A stretch of DNA of 64,000 nucleotides from Candidatus Woesearchaeota archaeon (GCA_017609645.1 JAFCDQ010000001.1:434001-498000), one strand, 5' to 3'. Positions 9,061-21,200 are shown, counted from the first letter of the stretch. Program-made: numbers and translations. The notes: generated from the sequence alone by a model not told the origin.

Positions 9061-9199
9061 GGTATGCTAACACCAATTAGTATGTCAATTATACAGTTCA
9101 AGAAGACTTCAACTAATGAAACAATTTAAACGTTCACCAAAACGTTTGATACCCAAAATTTACGCTTAAACTTTTGAGTTTGCACCAACAAACTTAAAA
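9061..9199 (+). repeat. Three hairpins sharing a CACCAA loop
   Basis: Loops at 9071-9076, 9135-9140 and 9183-9188 are all CACCAA, while the stems differ: ATGCTAA/TTAGTAT, AAACGTT/AACGTTT, and TTTTGAGTTTG/CAAACTTAAAA. Stems are 7-11 bp including G-T pairs. The G-T pairs are stable as G-U in plus-strand RNA but become C-A in the other strand. The loop is complementary to UUGGUG in the ftsZ2 ribosome binding site. Confidence 0.7.
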
Positions 9200-9386
9200 A
9201 TTTATATTTCTTTATGAAATCAAAACTGATATTTAAAACTTTATTTTAATTCTAGAGTAGTAGTAGAGATTAAATTATTTTTAATTTGTTTTTCTTCTGA
9301 CGATGTTTTTGAAAATTTTTTACTAATTAAATTTTATCGACGAGAGAAATTATTTACTTAATAATATAGCATTTCTTTATTGAAAA

Positions 9387-9745
9387 AATAGGCGCAAGGC
9401 GCGTATTAATGTTGTTATAATGAAAATCCTAAGAAATCGAACAAATTGTTAGGATTTTCAAATAGAGCAAATATCAATTAATATTCGATTATTTAGGAAA
9501 TTTGCTATAAATAAAAACGACTTTAATGAAAATATTGTGAGCAAGGCTCAATATTAATGTCGCTACTTTAAATAAAAAATAGTTGCCAAGGGCAAGTATT
9601 AATGTCGCAGAGTTTAGTTAAAATATAGGCGTCAAGGGTGCGTATTAATGTCGATAAGTTTAATTAAAATATAGTGAGCAAGGCTCAGTATTAATGTCGT
9701 AGTGTTTATCTAAGATATAGGCACAAGGTGCAGTATTTTATATCG
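9387..9745 (+). repeat. Array of AAG-loop hairpins with covarying stems
   Basis: Six copies of ATA(G)-arm-AAG-arm'-(G)TATTAATGTCG. Arms and core starts: GCGC/GCGC 9392; TGAGC/GCTCA 9538; TTGCC/GGCAA 9583; GCGTC/GGTGC 9629; TGAGC/GCTCA 9675; GCAC/GTGC 9721. The last five are spaced 45, 46, 46 and 46 bp. The linker after GTCG is 5 nt, then a TTTAATTAAAA-like block. The arms change but stay paired, including a double G-T compensation in the copy at 9629; loop and flanks are conserved. Confidence 0.85.
9421..9460. repeat. Perfect 12-bp inverted repeat
   Basis: TGAAAATCCTAA (9421-9432) and TTAGGATTTTCA (9449-9460) are exact inverse complements with a 16-nt loop. It interrupts the hairpin array between the first and second copies. 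Confidence 0.8.
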
Positions 9746-9758
9746 CTTAACAACGTAA

Positions 9759-10391
9759 TTATTTACTTAATTTTTCAGAGAATTTTTTCAACAAATCCTT
9801 GCCTTTTTTAGCAGTGCCTCTTACATGTTCAGCATACCATTGAAAATAACCAGGAACATCCTTAATTTTGTTGTCATAAGAATCAAGAAAAACAACATCA
9901 TATAAATTAAATTTAGCAGGTTCAGGAGGTTTTTCAGCAGGATAGCCAATAGGCAAAACTGCATGCACAATAATTCCATTAGGAATACTTAAAATTCTCT
10001 TAAGCTGAGTTTCTTCTAATGCACCAACCCAACACGTCGCTAAACCTAAATCCTGAGCAGCAAGAATCATGCTCATCATTGCAGCAGCAGCATCATAATA
10101 ACTATATATCTTGCCTTTTTCACCATAATGACTTTCAGTCTTACTAGGATCTGTACAAACAACAATAACAGAAGGAGCAGTAGCAATCCAATACTGTTCA
10201 AGACAAGCTTTTGCAACCTGCTCAATAAGTTCAGATTTTTGAATCAAAATAAATTTCCAATCCTGCAAATTTCCAGCAGAAGGAGCTCTTCTACCTGCTT
10301 CAAGAATTTTTCCAATCTTATCCATCTCCACAGGAATATCTTTGAACTTTCTGATACTTCTCCTTGAAAAAATGTTGTCTACAGTGTTCAT
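9759..10391 (-). CDS. Nitroreductase-family FMN oxidoreductase
   Basis: FMN-dependent NAD(P)H oxidoreductase fold. The N-terminal RRSIRKFKDIPV and the EAGRRAPSAGNLQDWKF segment carry the conserved Arg and Ser/Asn FMN contacts of the family; ATCWVGAL and VLPIGYPAEKP follow as in nitroreductase/SagB-like enzymes. Length (210 aa) is normal. The substrate cannot be told from sequence. A TATA-like TTTAAATATTCC lies about 25 bp upstream of the start (about 10412-10423). Confidence 0.88.
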   Translation of the reverse strand: MNTVDNIFSRRSIRKFKDIPVEMDKIGKILEAGRRAPSAGNLQDWKFILIQKSELIEQVAKACLEQYWIATAPSVIVVCTDPSKTESHYGEKGKIYSYYDAAAAMMSMILAAQDLGLATCWVGALEETQLKRILSIPNGIIVHAVLPIGYPAEKPPEPAKFNLYDVVFLDSYDNKIKDVPGYFQWYAEHVRGTAKKGKDLLKKFSEKLSK

Positions 10392-10432
10392 AAAGCAAGA
10401 AAAGTAAAAGGAATATTTAAAGCTTAGGTAAG

Positions 10433-10467
10433 ATTTATAATGTTAAAACAATTAAAATAATAAAAAG
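10433..10467 (+). promoter_or_regulatory. Promoter of the transketolase pair
   Basis: TATA-like ATTTATAATG (about 10433-10442) lies about 26-30 bp before the ATG at 10468, and no ribosome binding site separates them. This fits a leaderless transcript. Confidence 0.5.
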
Positions 10468-11283
10468 ATGGTGAAAGACATTAAAAAATTAGAGAAAATA
10501 GCACAACAATTACGGATAGAGATAATTAAAATGATAACAAACGCAGGATCAGGACATCCGGCAGGATCACTAGGAATTGCAGATGTTATGACAGCACTTT
10601 ATTTTAATGTGATGAAACATGATCCAAAAAAACCAAAATGGAACAAAAGAGACAGGCTTATTCTAAGTAATGGACATGTATGCCCTGCAAGATATGCTGC
10701 AATGGCTTACGCAGGATATTTTCCAAAAAAAGAATTAATGAATCTGCGAAAATTCGGAAGCAAACTGCAAGGACATCCAAGCTATACTGATTTTCCAGCG
10801 ATTGAATCAAGTTCTGGGCCATTAGGATTGAATTTAAGCATAGCAATCGGACAGGCACTAGCTTTGAAAATGGATAAAAATCCTGCAACTGTTTATTGTG
10901 TTACAAGTGACGGTGATCATAATGAAGGCAACACCTGGGAAGCAATCATGTTCGCAGGAAATCGTAAAATCAATAATTTAATTAACATAATCGACAGAAA
11001 TCACATACAATTAAGTGGGAAAACAAAAAACATAATGCCATTAGAACCATTAAAAGAAAAATACCTGGCTTTTAATTGGAGTGTGATTGTGATAAATGGC
11101 AATAAAATTTCTGAAATCATAAAAGCGTGCGAGAGAGCAAAAAAAATCAAAAAACCAGTCGCTATAATCGCAAATATAATTCCCGGAAGAGGAGTTAGTT
11201 TTATGGAAGGAAAAAGTGAATGGCATGGCAAAGCACCAAAAAAAGAACAAGCCGAACAAGCGCTAAAACAATTGACAAGATGA
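10468..11283 (+). CDS. tktA: Transketolase, N-terminal (TPP-binding) subunit
   Basis: Split transketolase, first half: transfers two-carbon ketol units in the non-oxidative pentose phosphate pathway. GSGHPAGSLGIADV and the thiamine-diphosphate motif SDGDHNEGN (about residue 147) with the later NHIQLSG are typical. The 271-residue length matches archaeal two-subunit enzymes. It overlaps the C-terminal subunit gene by 4 nt. Confidence 0.93.
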   Translation: MVKDIKKLEKIAQQLRIEIIKMITNAGSGHPAGSLGIADVMTALYFNVMKHDPKKPKWNKRDRLILSNGHVCPARYAAMAYAGYFPKKELMNLRKFGSKLQGHPSYTDFPAIESSSGPLGLNLSIAIGQALALKMDKNPATVYCVTSDGDHNEGNTWEAIMFAGNRKINNLINIIDRNHIQLSGKTKNIMPLEPLKEKYLAFNWSVIVINGNKISEIIKACERAKKIKKPVAIIANIIPGRGVSFMEGKSEWHGKAPKKEQAEQALKQLTR

Positions 11284-12221
11284 AAGAAAAAAACACATCA
11301 ACAAGAGAAGGATTTGGAGAAGCAATATTTGAAATTGCTAAAAAGAAAAAAGATTTGATAGTCTTAACAGCAGATCTTCGGGAGAGCACTAAAGTTGATA
11401 AATTTGCAAAGAAATATCCTTCACGATTTATAGAATGTGGCGTGGCAGAACAAAACATGATAGGACTTGCTGCAGGATTAGCACTTGCTGGAAAAACAGC
11501 TGTCACGACGAGCTTTGGAGTATTCACACCAGGAAGAACATTAGATCAAATAAAAATAAATGTTTGCTATAACGATGTTGATGTAAAAATTGTTGCAACG
11601 CACTGCGGAATAAATGTAGGAAAGGATGGAGCAACACACCAAGCACTAACCGATATAGCAGTAATGAGAACAATGCCAAACATGACCGTTATTTCTCCTT
11701 GTGATTTTATTGAAGCAAAAAAAGCAACAAAAGCAATTTTAGGAATGAAAGGTCCTTGTTATTTAAGACTGGGAAGAGCAAAAATGCGTATTGTTACAAA
11801 AGAAAAAGACAGATTTGAAATCGGCAAGGCAAATGTTTTAATGAAAGGCAAAGATGCAACAATAATCGCAACAGGCTATATGGTTGAGAAAGCACTAAAA
11901 GCAGCATTCTTACTTAAAAAAGATAAAATACATGCTAGTGTCATAAATTGCCACACCATAAAACCTCTTGACAAGAAAACAATAATAGAATATGCAAAAA
12001 AAACAAAAGCAATAGTAACAGCAGAAGAACATGAAGTAAACGGCGGATTAGGAGGCGCGATAGCAGAATTACTTTCAAACAATTTTCCAGTGCCAATAGA
12101 ATTTATTGCAGTAAAAGACAAATTCGGGCAGTCAGGCACGATTGACGAGTTATACAAACATTATGAATTAGACGAGAATAGCATAACAAAAGCAGTGAAA
12201 AACTGTATTAAAAGAAAATAA
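11280..12221 (+). CDS. tktB: Transketolase, C-terminal subunit
   Basis: Second half of the split transketolase, with the pyrimidine-binding and C-terminal domains. TREGFGEAIFEIAKK, FIECGVAEQNMIGLAAGLAL (carrying the Glu that activates TPP) and HCGINVGKDGATHQ match the family. ATG at 11280 is preferred because it makes an ATGA overlap with the first subunit; an in-frame ATG at 11220 would add 20 atypical residues overlapping the upstream gene by 64 nt. It ends one base from the convergent giant surface gene. Confidence 0.92.
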   Translation: MKEKNTSTREGFGEAIFEIAKKKKDLIVLTADLRESTKVDKFAKKYPSRFIECGVAEQNMIGLAAGLALAGKTAVTTSFGVFTPGRTLDQIKINVCYNDVDVKIVATHCGINVGKDGATHQALTDIAVMRTMPNMTVISPCDFIEAKKATKAILGMKGPCYLRLGRAKMRIVTKEKDRFEIGKANVLMKGKDATIIATGYMVEKALKAAFLLKKDKIHASVINCHTIKPLDKKTIIEYAKKTKAIVTAEEHEVNGGLGGAIAELLSNNFPVPIEFIAVKDKFGQSGTIDELYKHYELDENSITKAVKNCIKRK

Positions 12222-15200
12222 TCACTTTCTTTTTCGCTTTTTCTTCTTTTTATTTTTAGAATTTCCTCTTCTTAAAATATTCATAGAAAAAATAACTAAA
12301 GTGATTACAGCAGGAATAGCAGGAATGATATACTTGGCCTTGCTTTCTTTAGAAGATTTTCTATACTGCTCTGTTTTTTCCTCAAAAGAGTCAGATTTTT
12401 CTTTAGTTTCTTTAGCAGGTTTTTCTTTAATTTCTTTTTTTACTTGATTTGCAAGTTTTGATGTAAATAAACCAGCAAAATTCATAGGATTTTCCTGTCT
12501 AGAACCCATCTTAGCAGTTGCTGTTTGTGTAATAGCAATATTGTTGAAAATCTTGAAATCAAAACGATACATACCTGCTTTAGTTGGCGTAAAGTAAGCA
12601 ACACCATTTGAAACAGATAATGCCATTATGTATTCCCATTTACCTTTATCAAAATAAGAAACAATCAATTGACCAGAAGATTTTGGATCAATAGTAATCT
12701 TTGCTTTTTCATTAACATAAAGCGGCGGAATATCCATATAGGACATAGCTCTAGCGCCGCCAGCACCTCCACCTCCTCGCATAGCAGGAAGAGGAGCTAT
12801 TACAGTGAAATTTGCAATAGGTGTGTTATTTGTTAAACTCGCGCCATCAACACAAGAAACATTCCATAAATGAGAACCTAAAGTAAGGCCGTACAAAGTA
12901 TAATTATAATTAGCACTGCTTATATTTGTCCAATTAAAAATATCCTGACCGTCAACAAATAAAGTACAATTAGCATAAGTAGTTGTTTCATTCATCTCAA
13001 ATCTAAAATTAACAGGAGAAAGAGTTGTGGATTGATTTAGAGGACTAATTAATTTAACAGCAGGAGCAACATTATCAAGATAAATGGTTCTGGTTTCAGT
13101 ATTATTTTTATGATTTAAAGAATCATTTGCTGTTGCATTAATGTAATACTTTCCATCAGCAAGATTAGTGAAATTAATGAATGATGGAGATGTTGAACTA
13201 TTTGTAAAATTAATCAAATTATTAGAAGAATTATACAAATTGATGAGGATTGTATCTAAAGTAAGATCAATAACTGTAACATTAGCAAAAATCCAATTCT
13301 GCTGATAAAAACCATTTGCAGTTGTAGGCGTTACAAAATTAATAATAGGAATTGTCGTGTCTAGTGTTATGTTTCTTGTTTTGGTGGAGTTTGAATTTAC
13401 ACAAGTATCATTAACAGTAGCATTAAGATAATAATCTCCATCAGGAAGATTTGTGAAATTTATAAATAAAGGACTAGTTGAACTATTTGTGAAATTAATT
13501 AAATCAGAAGAATTATACAAATTAATCATAATTGTATCAATATTTGTATCATTAGCAGTCACATTAGCTGAAATCCAATTTTGATTGTGAGTTCCATTTG
13601 GAGTGGTAGGATTAACAAAATCAATAGAAGGAATATTTGTATCTAATCTTATGTTTCTAGACGAAGAATTTCTATTACCTGCATCATCATTAGCTTCCAT
13701 AGTTAAAGTATAATTATCATCAGACAAGCCTGTGAAATTAAAGAAACAAGATGAAGTTGAGCAGTTAGTAAAATTCAGAGTATCTCCTGAAGTAGTGTTG
13801 TATAAATAAATTATAATAATATTGAGGTTGGTGTCATTTGCAGTTGCATTTGCTTCAATAAAGTTTTGATTATGACAGCCAGCATTTGTTGTAGGAACTT
13901 TAAATTTAGCAACAGGAATAGTATTATCAACAGTAAAATTATTTTCTGTTAGGTAACTTTCAATGTCGCTTGGGTTGTCATCAGCTCTTGCAGTAACATT
14001 CATTTTGTATTTTCCGTCATTAACATTTTTAGTGTTGAAATAAATATGTTTATCACTATCATCTGTGCTGTAAAAACTATTGTTGATGGTGTAGTTGATT
14101 GAGCTGTCAGAATTTGCAAGATATAAAGTATGATTAACAGTGCCATTTTCATCTGGATCAATAGCAATATTTACATGAATCGTCATTGACTCACGATAAG
14201 AACCATTAAGATTTACATCACCTTCACCAGAAATATGACCTGGAACAATTCCTTGCATATAAGCTTCTATACTAGGAGAAGTAATTGGAAAATTCACATC
14301 ACCAATATCATCAGTATACATAGAAAAATTAGTATAATTATTGCCGACTTTATCTTCAACAAAAACACCTAATTGAAATTGATCACTAAGTTTAATTCCA
14401 CTAAACCAAATATCGCTCGTGAAATTAGCTATATCCCAACTAAAACCACAATCTGGTGTGGTGTAAGAAGTTTCACTGTCTTTAAAACTAACATTTGTCC
14501 CGCTTGTTTCATTAGCATATCTTACAGTATAATTACCTGCGGCTTCTGTTGTTTCACTTTTATAATAAACATAAAAAGTATTTGTTGTTCTAACACCGCC
14601 AATGGTTCTGTTTATAATACCATAACAACTTTTACTATAAGAACTATTTCTAGAACTGTAATAAATATTATCTAAATCTGTAGGAGTAAAAGAATTAATA
14701 AACACACAATTAGCAGATTCTTCTGGACAAGTTATGCCATTATAATAAAGATCTGAAACTTCGCTCGCATTTAATACTCTGTTTTTGAAAATAACTGTTT
14801 CATCAATTTGGCCATCTAAACAATTTTTATTCTTTTTGTCACAACCAAAATACAGATTTTTTGTATTTGTTGTTATATTTCCAGAACCTGCCCAGCCCGA
14901 TCTATTACCAACTTCTAAAGCGTTAACATAAATGTGCGCTTTTTCACTAGTCATATTGGCAGTAACAACAATATGCTGCCAGCCAGAAGTTGAAATAGCA
15001 TCAATATCAGAATTAATATTTCTCCAACGACCATTATGAATAGAAAAACGTAATTTATTTCCAGGAATAGTAAGTAATCTATACGCTTTGTCTTTGATAA
15101 ATAAATATTCATTTGCAACAGTTGAATCAAAATCAATCCAAGTTGAAATAGTGATGGCTTCTGTTGCATCTAAATCATCACTATCTGCGACCTGGATGTA

Positions 15201-18200
15201 ATTATTATTAGTTCCAGGAACATCAAAAGCTCCATTGAACTTTCCAGCACTTGTTGGAACAGCAGTTCCTACAGCAGTTCCGTTGTTTTCATTACCGCTG
15301 AAATCATAAATCAATGTGTCTGTTTCACCATAAGTAGAATCATTGTTGAAGTGGAATAATAAAGCTTGATTTGTCATGTCAAAACCAGAAGGCAATTCTC
15401 TAGGAGACATATTAAAAGAACTATTACAATAATAAGCCTTTAACTCTGCAGAAGGGGTTTTGGTGTAATTAATATTTCTAAAACCGCAAGATGTATAATT
15501 TTCAGTATTTCTAATAGCTTCTAAATCCCACATTTTAACTAAAACACCATTCTCCATATATACTTGATAATCTTTTTTAGGTTCTTTCTCCATACGCTCT
15601 CTGCTTAATGGCACATTACTTCTAAACGCCGAAGGTTCAACATACCAAGAGAAATTTAATAAAGCAGAGTTAGTGCTTTTTGTAATAGTGACTCTTATAC
15701 TGTCATTATCATGAGCGGCATAAGTAAAATTATCACTAAAAATACCATAATCATCATACCATTTACCGTCAACTCTTCCGTCTGCTCTTAAAATCTCTTG
15801 ATTGCAAATCGGACAAGGAGTTGCTTTATCGTTAGGAGGTGGACGAACACTCCAATAATTAGGAATACCAGGATTTAATAAACCTTCAACAGTTCTTGTA
15901 ATTAAAAAACTTGAAGCATTAATATCAGAAATGTCTGTGCAGTTTATAATCGCTTCAAAAGGACCTGTACTGTTAGCTTCTAAATTAGCAGGGAAAACAC
16001 TTAATACAGTACAAGAAGGAGGATTGAGATCTTGACCTCCTCTAACAGCACCAAGAACAGGAGTTACAGAATCATTGCTAGTGTTAAGTAATGCTTGATA
16101 TTGCAAAGCTCTAGCAGTAAAATTTCCAATAATAATTGGACTTGTTGCTTGATAAGTACTCCAACCAGACCAGTTGAGGTATAAATCAGATATTTCATTT
16201 GCTGTAAGACTTCGATTCCATATTGCAACAGAATCAATTGAACCATTCCAAAAATGTGCTGTTGGGATGTCAACTCCGATATTCCAAGGAGTGGCAACAT
16301 TATTTATTGGATTTCCAGCTGCATTAACGCTACTTCCTTCTACTCCATTGATATATATTATAACTTTTCCGTCTTTGTCATATGTTGCTGTTATAAATTC
16401 CCATTCATTTAATGTAGCTCTGCCAGCATACCCTGAATTTTTCCAAGTGCCTGAAGAATCATTGACAATAAATGCCCATCCATTAGGATTATCTTCCCAA
16501 ATCTTAAGTTGATAACCTGATCCTCCAGCTAGCCAACTTCCTATTAAAACACTGTCTGCATTATGCTCTTTTAAATTCGTCCATGCTGCAATTGTAAGTT
16601 CATTTAAACCAGTAAAAACATTATTAGCAACACTAACATAATCATTTTCACCATCAAACTCTAATGCCAAATCATCATTAAATATTCCACTTGTTCTTGT
16701 TGTATTATGAGGAGTTCCAAGATTAGTATTCATTTCATCATAAGTTCCTGCTTCTTTTGCATAAAGTTCTAGAACTTGTGAATTTGTTAAACTTGTATTA
16801 TAGACTCTTACATTATCAATTACTGCTTTAGCATAAAATCCATTATCTGGATCATATCCTATGTATGTTGTTGTGTTTCCTGGTGTAATGTCAGCAAACC
16901 AAGGAGTTTTAGACTTTATTTTACCGTTTACAAAAAAACTTATGCCTGTGTTATTATATCTTCCTACTAAATGCAACCATTCATTATTTCTTCCAGCCAC
17001 ACTTGTTGATAAGCCATCAGTCCAGCCAGCATCATTCCCTATTGTAAATCTTGCATTGCTTGCGTCTATTCTTAGTCGCCAGCCTCCCCATCCTGCTGCA
17101 GTTTCTAAGTTTGATATTAATGTTTGAGCTGATCCTGCAGGCGCAATATCAGGAGTTTTAATCCAACCTGAAACAGTGAATGGTTCAGATGAGCTACTGA
17201 AATTCAAATCAGGTCCTGTGGTAATTCCAATCCTATCATTACTACCATCAAAACTTCTTGCTCCTCCAATATATCCTAAATCAGTATAAGCACTTCCACT
17301 GTTAGTTCCATTGTTTGTGTTTAATGCATAATCTTTAAAGTCAGTTGCTGAATTAAACTTCATATGCAATACTTGATTATTATCAGGATTTGAATTATCA
17401 AATGCATTTGTTCCATCACTTCTATTTAATTTCCAATAACTAACTAAATCAGTATCTGTTGTATCAACAGGAGTATAATTACCTAAACGATATCTTAAAT
17501 CAACAGTTGTTCCAACAGGCTCTGTTTCAGTCCAAGTAAGATTAGTCCAGACACTAGCATCATTACCAGAATCAATAGTATTAGTATACCTTCCAATATA
17601 ATCAACAGTATTTCCTTCTGTATTAAAACGAGTTGCATAATAAACTTCACGAATTTCTTCATCTGATAAAGTTGTGTTCCAGATGTATACATTTTCTATT
17701 TCTCCTTCCCATTCTATATTGCCAGCGGCAGGCCATCTTCCTATCTCACCATCTGCAGCTGCATAATTTATTGCGCCACAATCATTATCTAAAATAGAAT
17801 CATACGTTTGTGGAACACCATCAACATAAAGATTGTATCCTGTACTATTTGTTCCGTTGGTAGTCCATACTATGTGATTCCATTCATCAACTGAAAAAAT
17901 ATTCTCCCACTTAACATAATCTTTTGAGCCGCCAGCACTATACAAAGCAGTAGAAACACCATCATTACCAAGTATAACAAAAAACCATCCTCGATTGTTT
18001 ACTCCATCAAAATGAGTTACAAATGCTGCACCATTAGGGTTTGTCGTGTTTGGTTTTGCCCATACACTTATAGTAAAATTATCTGAACGCTGAAAAGATA
18101 ATTCTGGAATAGCCGTTCCCAAACCAATATAATCATCACTTCCATCAAATTCATATCTTTCAAATGTATGTGTAGCTCCACTTACTGTTCCATTGTTTCC

Positions 18201-21200
18201 AAATATAGACGTATCTGTTGCGTCTTCTACAAAGTCCCATCTTCCAACTAAATTATTTATCTGAGGTAAATTCTCTAAACTATCAAATGGTTTTAACTCT
18301 GTATCAACATCTGTTGTGACATTATCAACAGCTGATTTGAAAGTTATTGTAAAAGTATTATTACTTGCAGAGAAATTAGATGAATCAGTATCAGATATTG
18401 CTTCACAATTATATTCATAACTTCCAGAATGAGGCAAAATATAAGTCCAATTCTGAGAAGCACTGCTTCCACTAGCTACTTGAGTGTTAGAATAAACCAA
18501 ACTATCATCTGTAGAATTCCAAACATACAAAGTAATATTCTTTAAATTAATATCAGGATTATTAATCGCAGCATTACATCTGAAATCAATATTTCTACCA
18601 TTTAATATAGTATCATTAACAGGATAAAGCAAACCAACACTACCTGGCAAAGCTTCATAAGTAATATTAACTTCATTCAAAACAGGAGTTAAAGAATTAT
18701 TAGTTGTATTAAGTCTAGCTTCATACTGTAAAACAGAACCTCTGCCAGTTAAAGTTAAAGGCGAAGCAGCATCATACTCACTCCAACCAGACCAAGAAGT
18801 ATATAAATCAGATATTTCAGAAGAAGTTAAACTTCTATTATAAATTGCTACAGAGTCTATTGTTCCGTTGAAATGATAATTATCAGCATCAAAACCATGA
18901 CCTATGATTCTATTTGAAGTACTTGCCAATATGTTTCCAGTATAAGTAACTGAATGTTTAATCACTCCATTAACCCAAACACTAGCATTTGAACCATTCA
19001 ACATAACAATAATATGCGTCCAAGTATTTGCTAACACAGAACCAGCCGGAGCTGTTGTATAAATATTTGCAGTTCCATTATAAAATTGAACAAGTACCTC
19101 GCCATTATCTCGAATAAGTAATCTATTCCTAGCAGCTACTGCTTGGTCAAACCAAATACCACCATAACCTGCTTGATGTTTATTAGTAGATTTCACCCAA
19201 GCAGAATAAGTAAAGTCACTAGGAATATTTAAATTATTATTATGAGGAATATATATTTCACTGCCTGCTGTGCCATCAAAGCTTAATGCTCCATCACTTT
19301 CAAAAATACCACTTGTTCTATAAGTTGAATCATTACTATAACCATTATTACTTCCTTTACTATCATAAGTTCCTGCTTCTTTACTATAAAGTTCTTTGAC
19401 TTGAGTTGCGTTCAAGGAAGTGTTGTATAATCTGACGTTGTCTATAAAACCTTTTGAATGATAAGTATTACCATTAGCACCACCGATTCTAATTTGTGAA
19501 ATTCCTGTAAAAGCAATTGGACCTGTTTCTGTCCAGTTCGCACACTGTATTCCATTAACATAAATCAATTGATTATTTGTTCCACCATTCACATCATAAG
19601 TTGTCAATATATGATTCCATTCATTATTATTTACACTACAAACACTGAGATGTGCTCCAGGACCTTCTAAATACCAGTAAATAGTATTACTAAGAGGTCT
19701 ATAACCTACAAAATAACCTTTGCCTGCTTGTTCCTCACTTCCAATTAATGTTCCAAAATTAGTAGGGTAAACTGAAACAGGCTTTGTCCAAAGACTTACA
19801 GTTATACTTTCATTCAAATTACCAATTATACTGGCGTCTCCTCCTGCGCTAATGTAATCTCCTGCTCCATCAAAGTATCTTCCACCTTTATAGTAACCTT
19901 CTTGAGTATAAGCACTTCCGCTGTTTGTTCCGGTATTTCCTTGTCCAGAATAATCTGTAAAGTCTGTTGCAGAATTAAATTTCATGTGCAATACTTGATT
20001 ATTATCAGGATTAGAATTTACAAATGCATTTGTTCCATCACTTCTGTTTAATTTCCACAAACTAACTAAATCAGAATCACTTTCATCAATTCTTGAATAA
20101 TTACCAACACGATAACGCAATTCAACACTAGTATCAGTAGGAGTTGTAGCAGACCAATTCAAATACTCCCAATTAGTCTTAGACTGATTAACCTGAACAA
20201 CACCTCCTGTAAATGTTCCAGAATAAGTTTCAGTATTTCCAGAAGTGTTAAAACGAGTTTCATTGTATAATAATTCTATTTCTTGAGGGGTTAATGTTTT
20301 GTTCCATAGCCACGTGTTTTCTATCATTCCATCAAAATATAGTGGACTACTAATTCTTATTCTTGAATTATCTAAAACTTTTATGCCACCACCTATTGTG
20401 TTTGTTGCTTTTTCAACACCATCCCAATATAATCTTAAGGTTGCACCATCAAAAGTTCCTGTGATAAGATGCCATCCTGTTGGATAACCTGCTCCATAAT
20501 CCCAATCTGCAACGGCTGATGAGGAATGATTGTATACTTTAAACCAAATTTCATTGCCAGCGCTTAATCTAAAATAAAGATATACGCCATCTCCGCTAGC
20601 GTCAGTTAGAGAAAAACTCATTCCATTATGATCTGATTCTAAATTTACCCATTGTGCGACTGTTAAATTAACAGTATTATTCCAAGAAGATGCGTTGCCA
20701 CAATTTATGTAGTTTGAATTAGTTGCTTCAAAATCATATCTTTCATATTCATGAGTTGCTCCATGTACTGTTCCAGTCCATTTTCCGTTAACTGCATCTG
20801 TAGCATCTTCAACAAAATCCCATCTTGCTTTTAACGTACTTATCTGAGGTAAAGTTATTGTACTGTCAGTAGGTTTAATCTCAACACCAACATCTATAGA
20901 ACAATTATCTCCTTCATCGCAAGTTCCATAATAAAAATCTTCTATATAAAAAGTGTCAGAAGTAAATCCAATGTGAATATATTTCTCAGAATTCCAATCA
21001 ACAACAAAACGAGTTCCTTCTTGAGGATTAAAGTATTCTGTTTCCTTTCCTTTGTTAATTGGAATTCCTTTGTCTTCTAACACAAATCTTTGCTCTGTAC
21101 TTAAATTAGCAGAATAACTTTCTGTATTAATAACACCAGAACAAACAATTTCTTTACCTTCTAGATGACAAAGTTCTTGTTCTGTCTGTAAAATACATCT

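Larger units (their letters stand above)
8956..9758. other. 803-bp intergenic region full of hairpins, no credible ORF
   Basis: Between ftsZ2 and the nitroreductase gene, both on the minus strand. In order it holds: the ftsZ2 ribosome binding site (about 8960-8972); a TATA-like TTTTATACT (9021-9029, plus strand); three hairpins with CACCAA loops (9061-9199); an AT-rich stretch to about 9385 with nothing clear; one AAG-loop hairpin; a perfect 12-bp inverted repeat (9421-9460); a 7-bp stem (AGCAAAT 9466-9472 with ATTTGCT 9500-9506); and five more AAG-loop hairpins to 9745. G-T pairs in the stems consistently favour the plus-strand RNA. Confidence 0.75.

Noticed and set aside
8674-9080. Plus-strand frames opposite and upstream of ftsZ2
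   Set aside because: They are shadows of the ftsZ2 coding strand or run into the hairpin region; no start signal or family match.
9387-9745. CRISPR array
   Set aside because: Regular spacing suggested it, but the variable parts are the two arms of a hairpin and are complementary to each other; the linkers are 5 nt plus a conserved AT block. There are no spacers of 30 nt or more and no cas genes.
11220-11280. Earlier start for transketolase C-subunit
   Set aside because: It would overlap the N-subunit gene by 64 nt and add atypical residues; the ATGA at 11280 is better.
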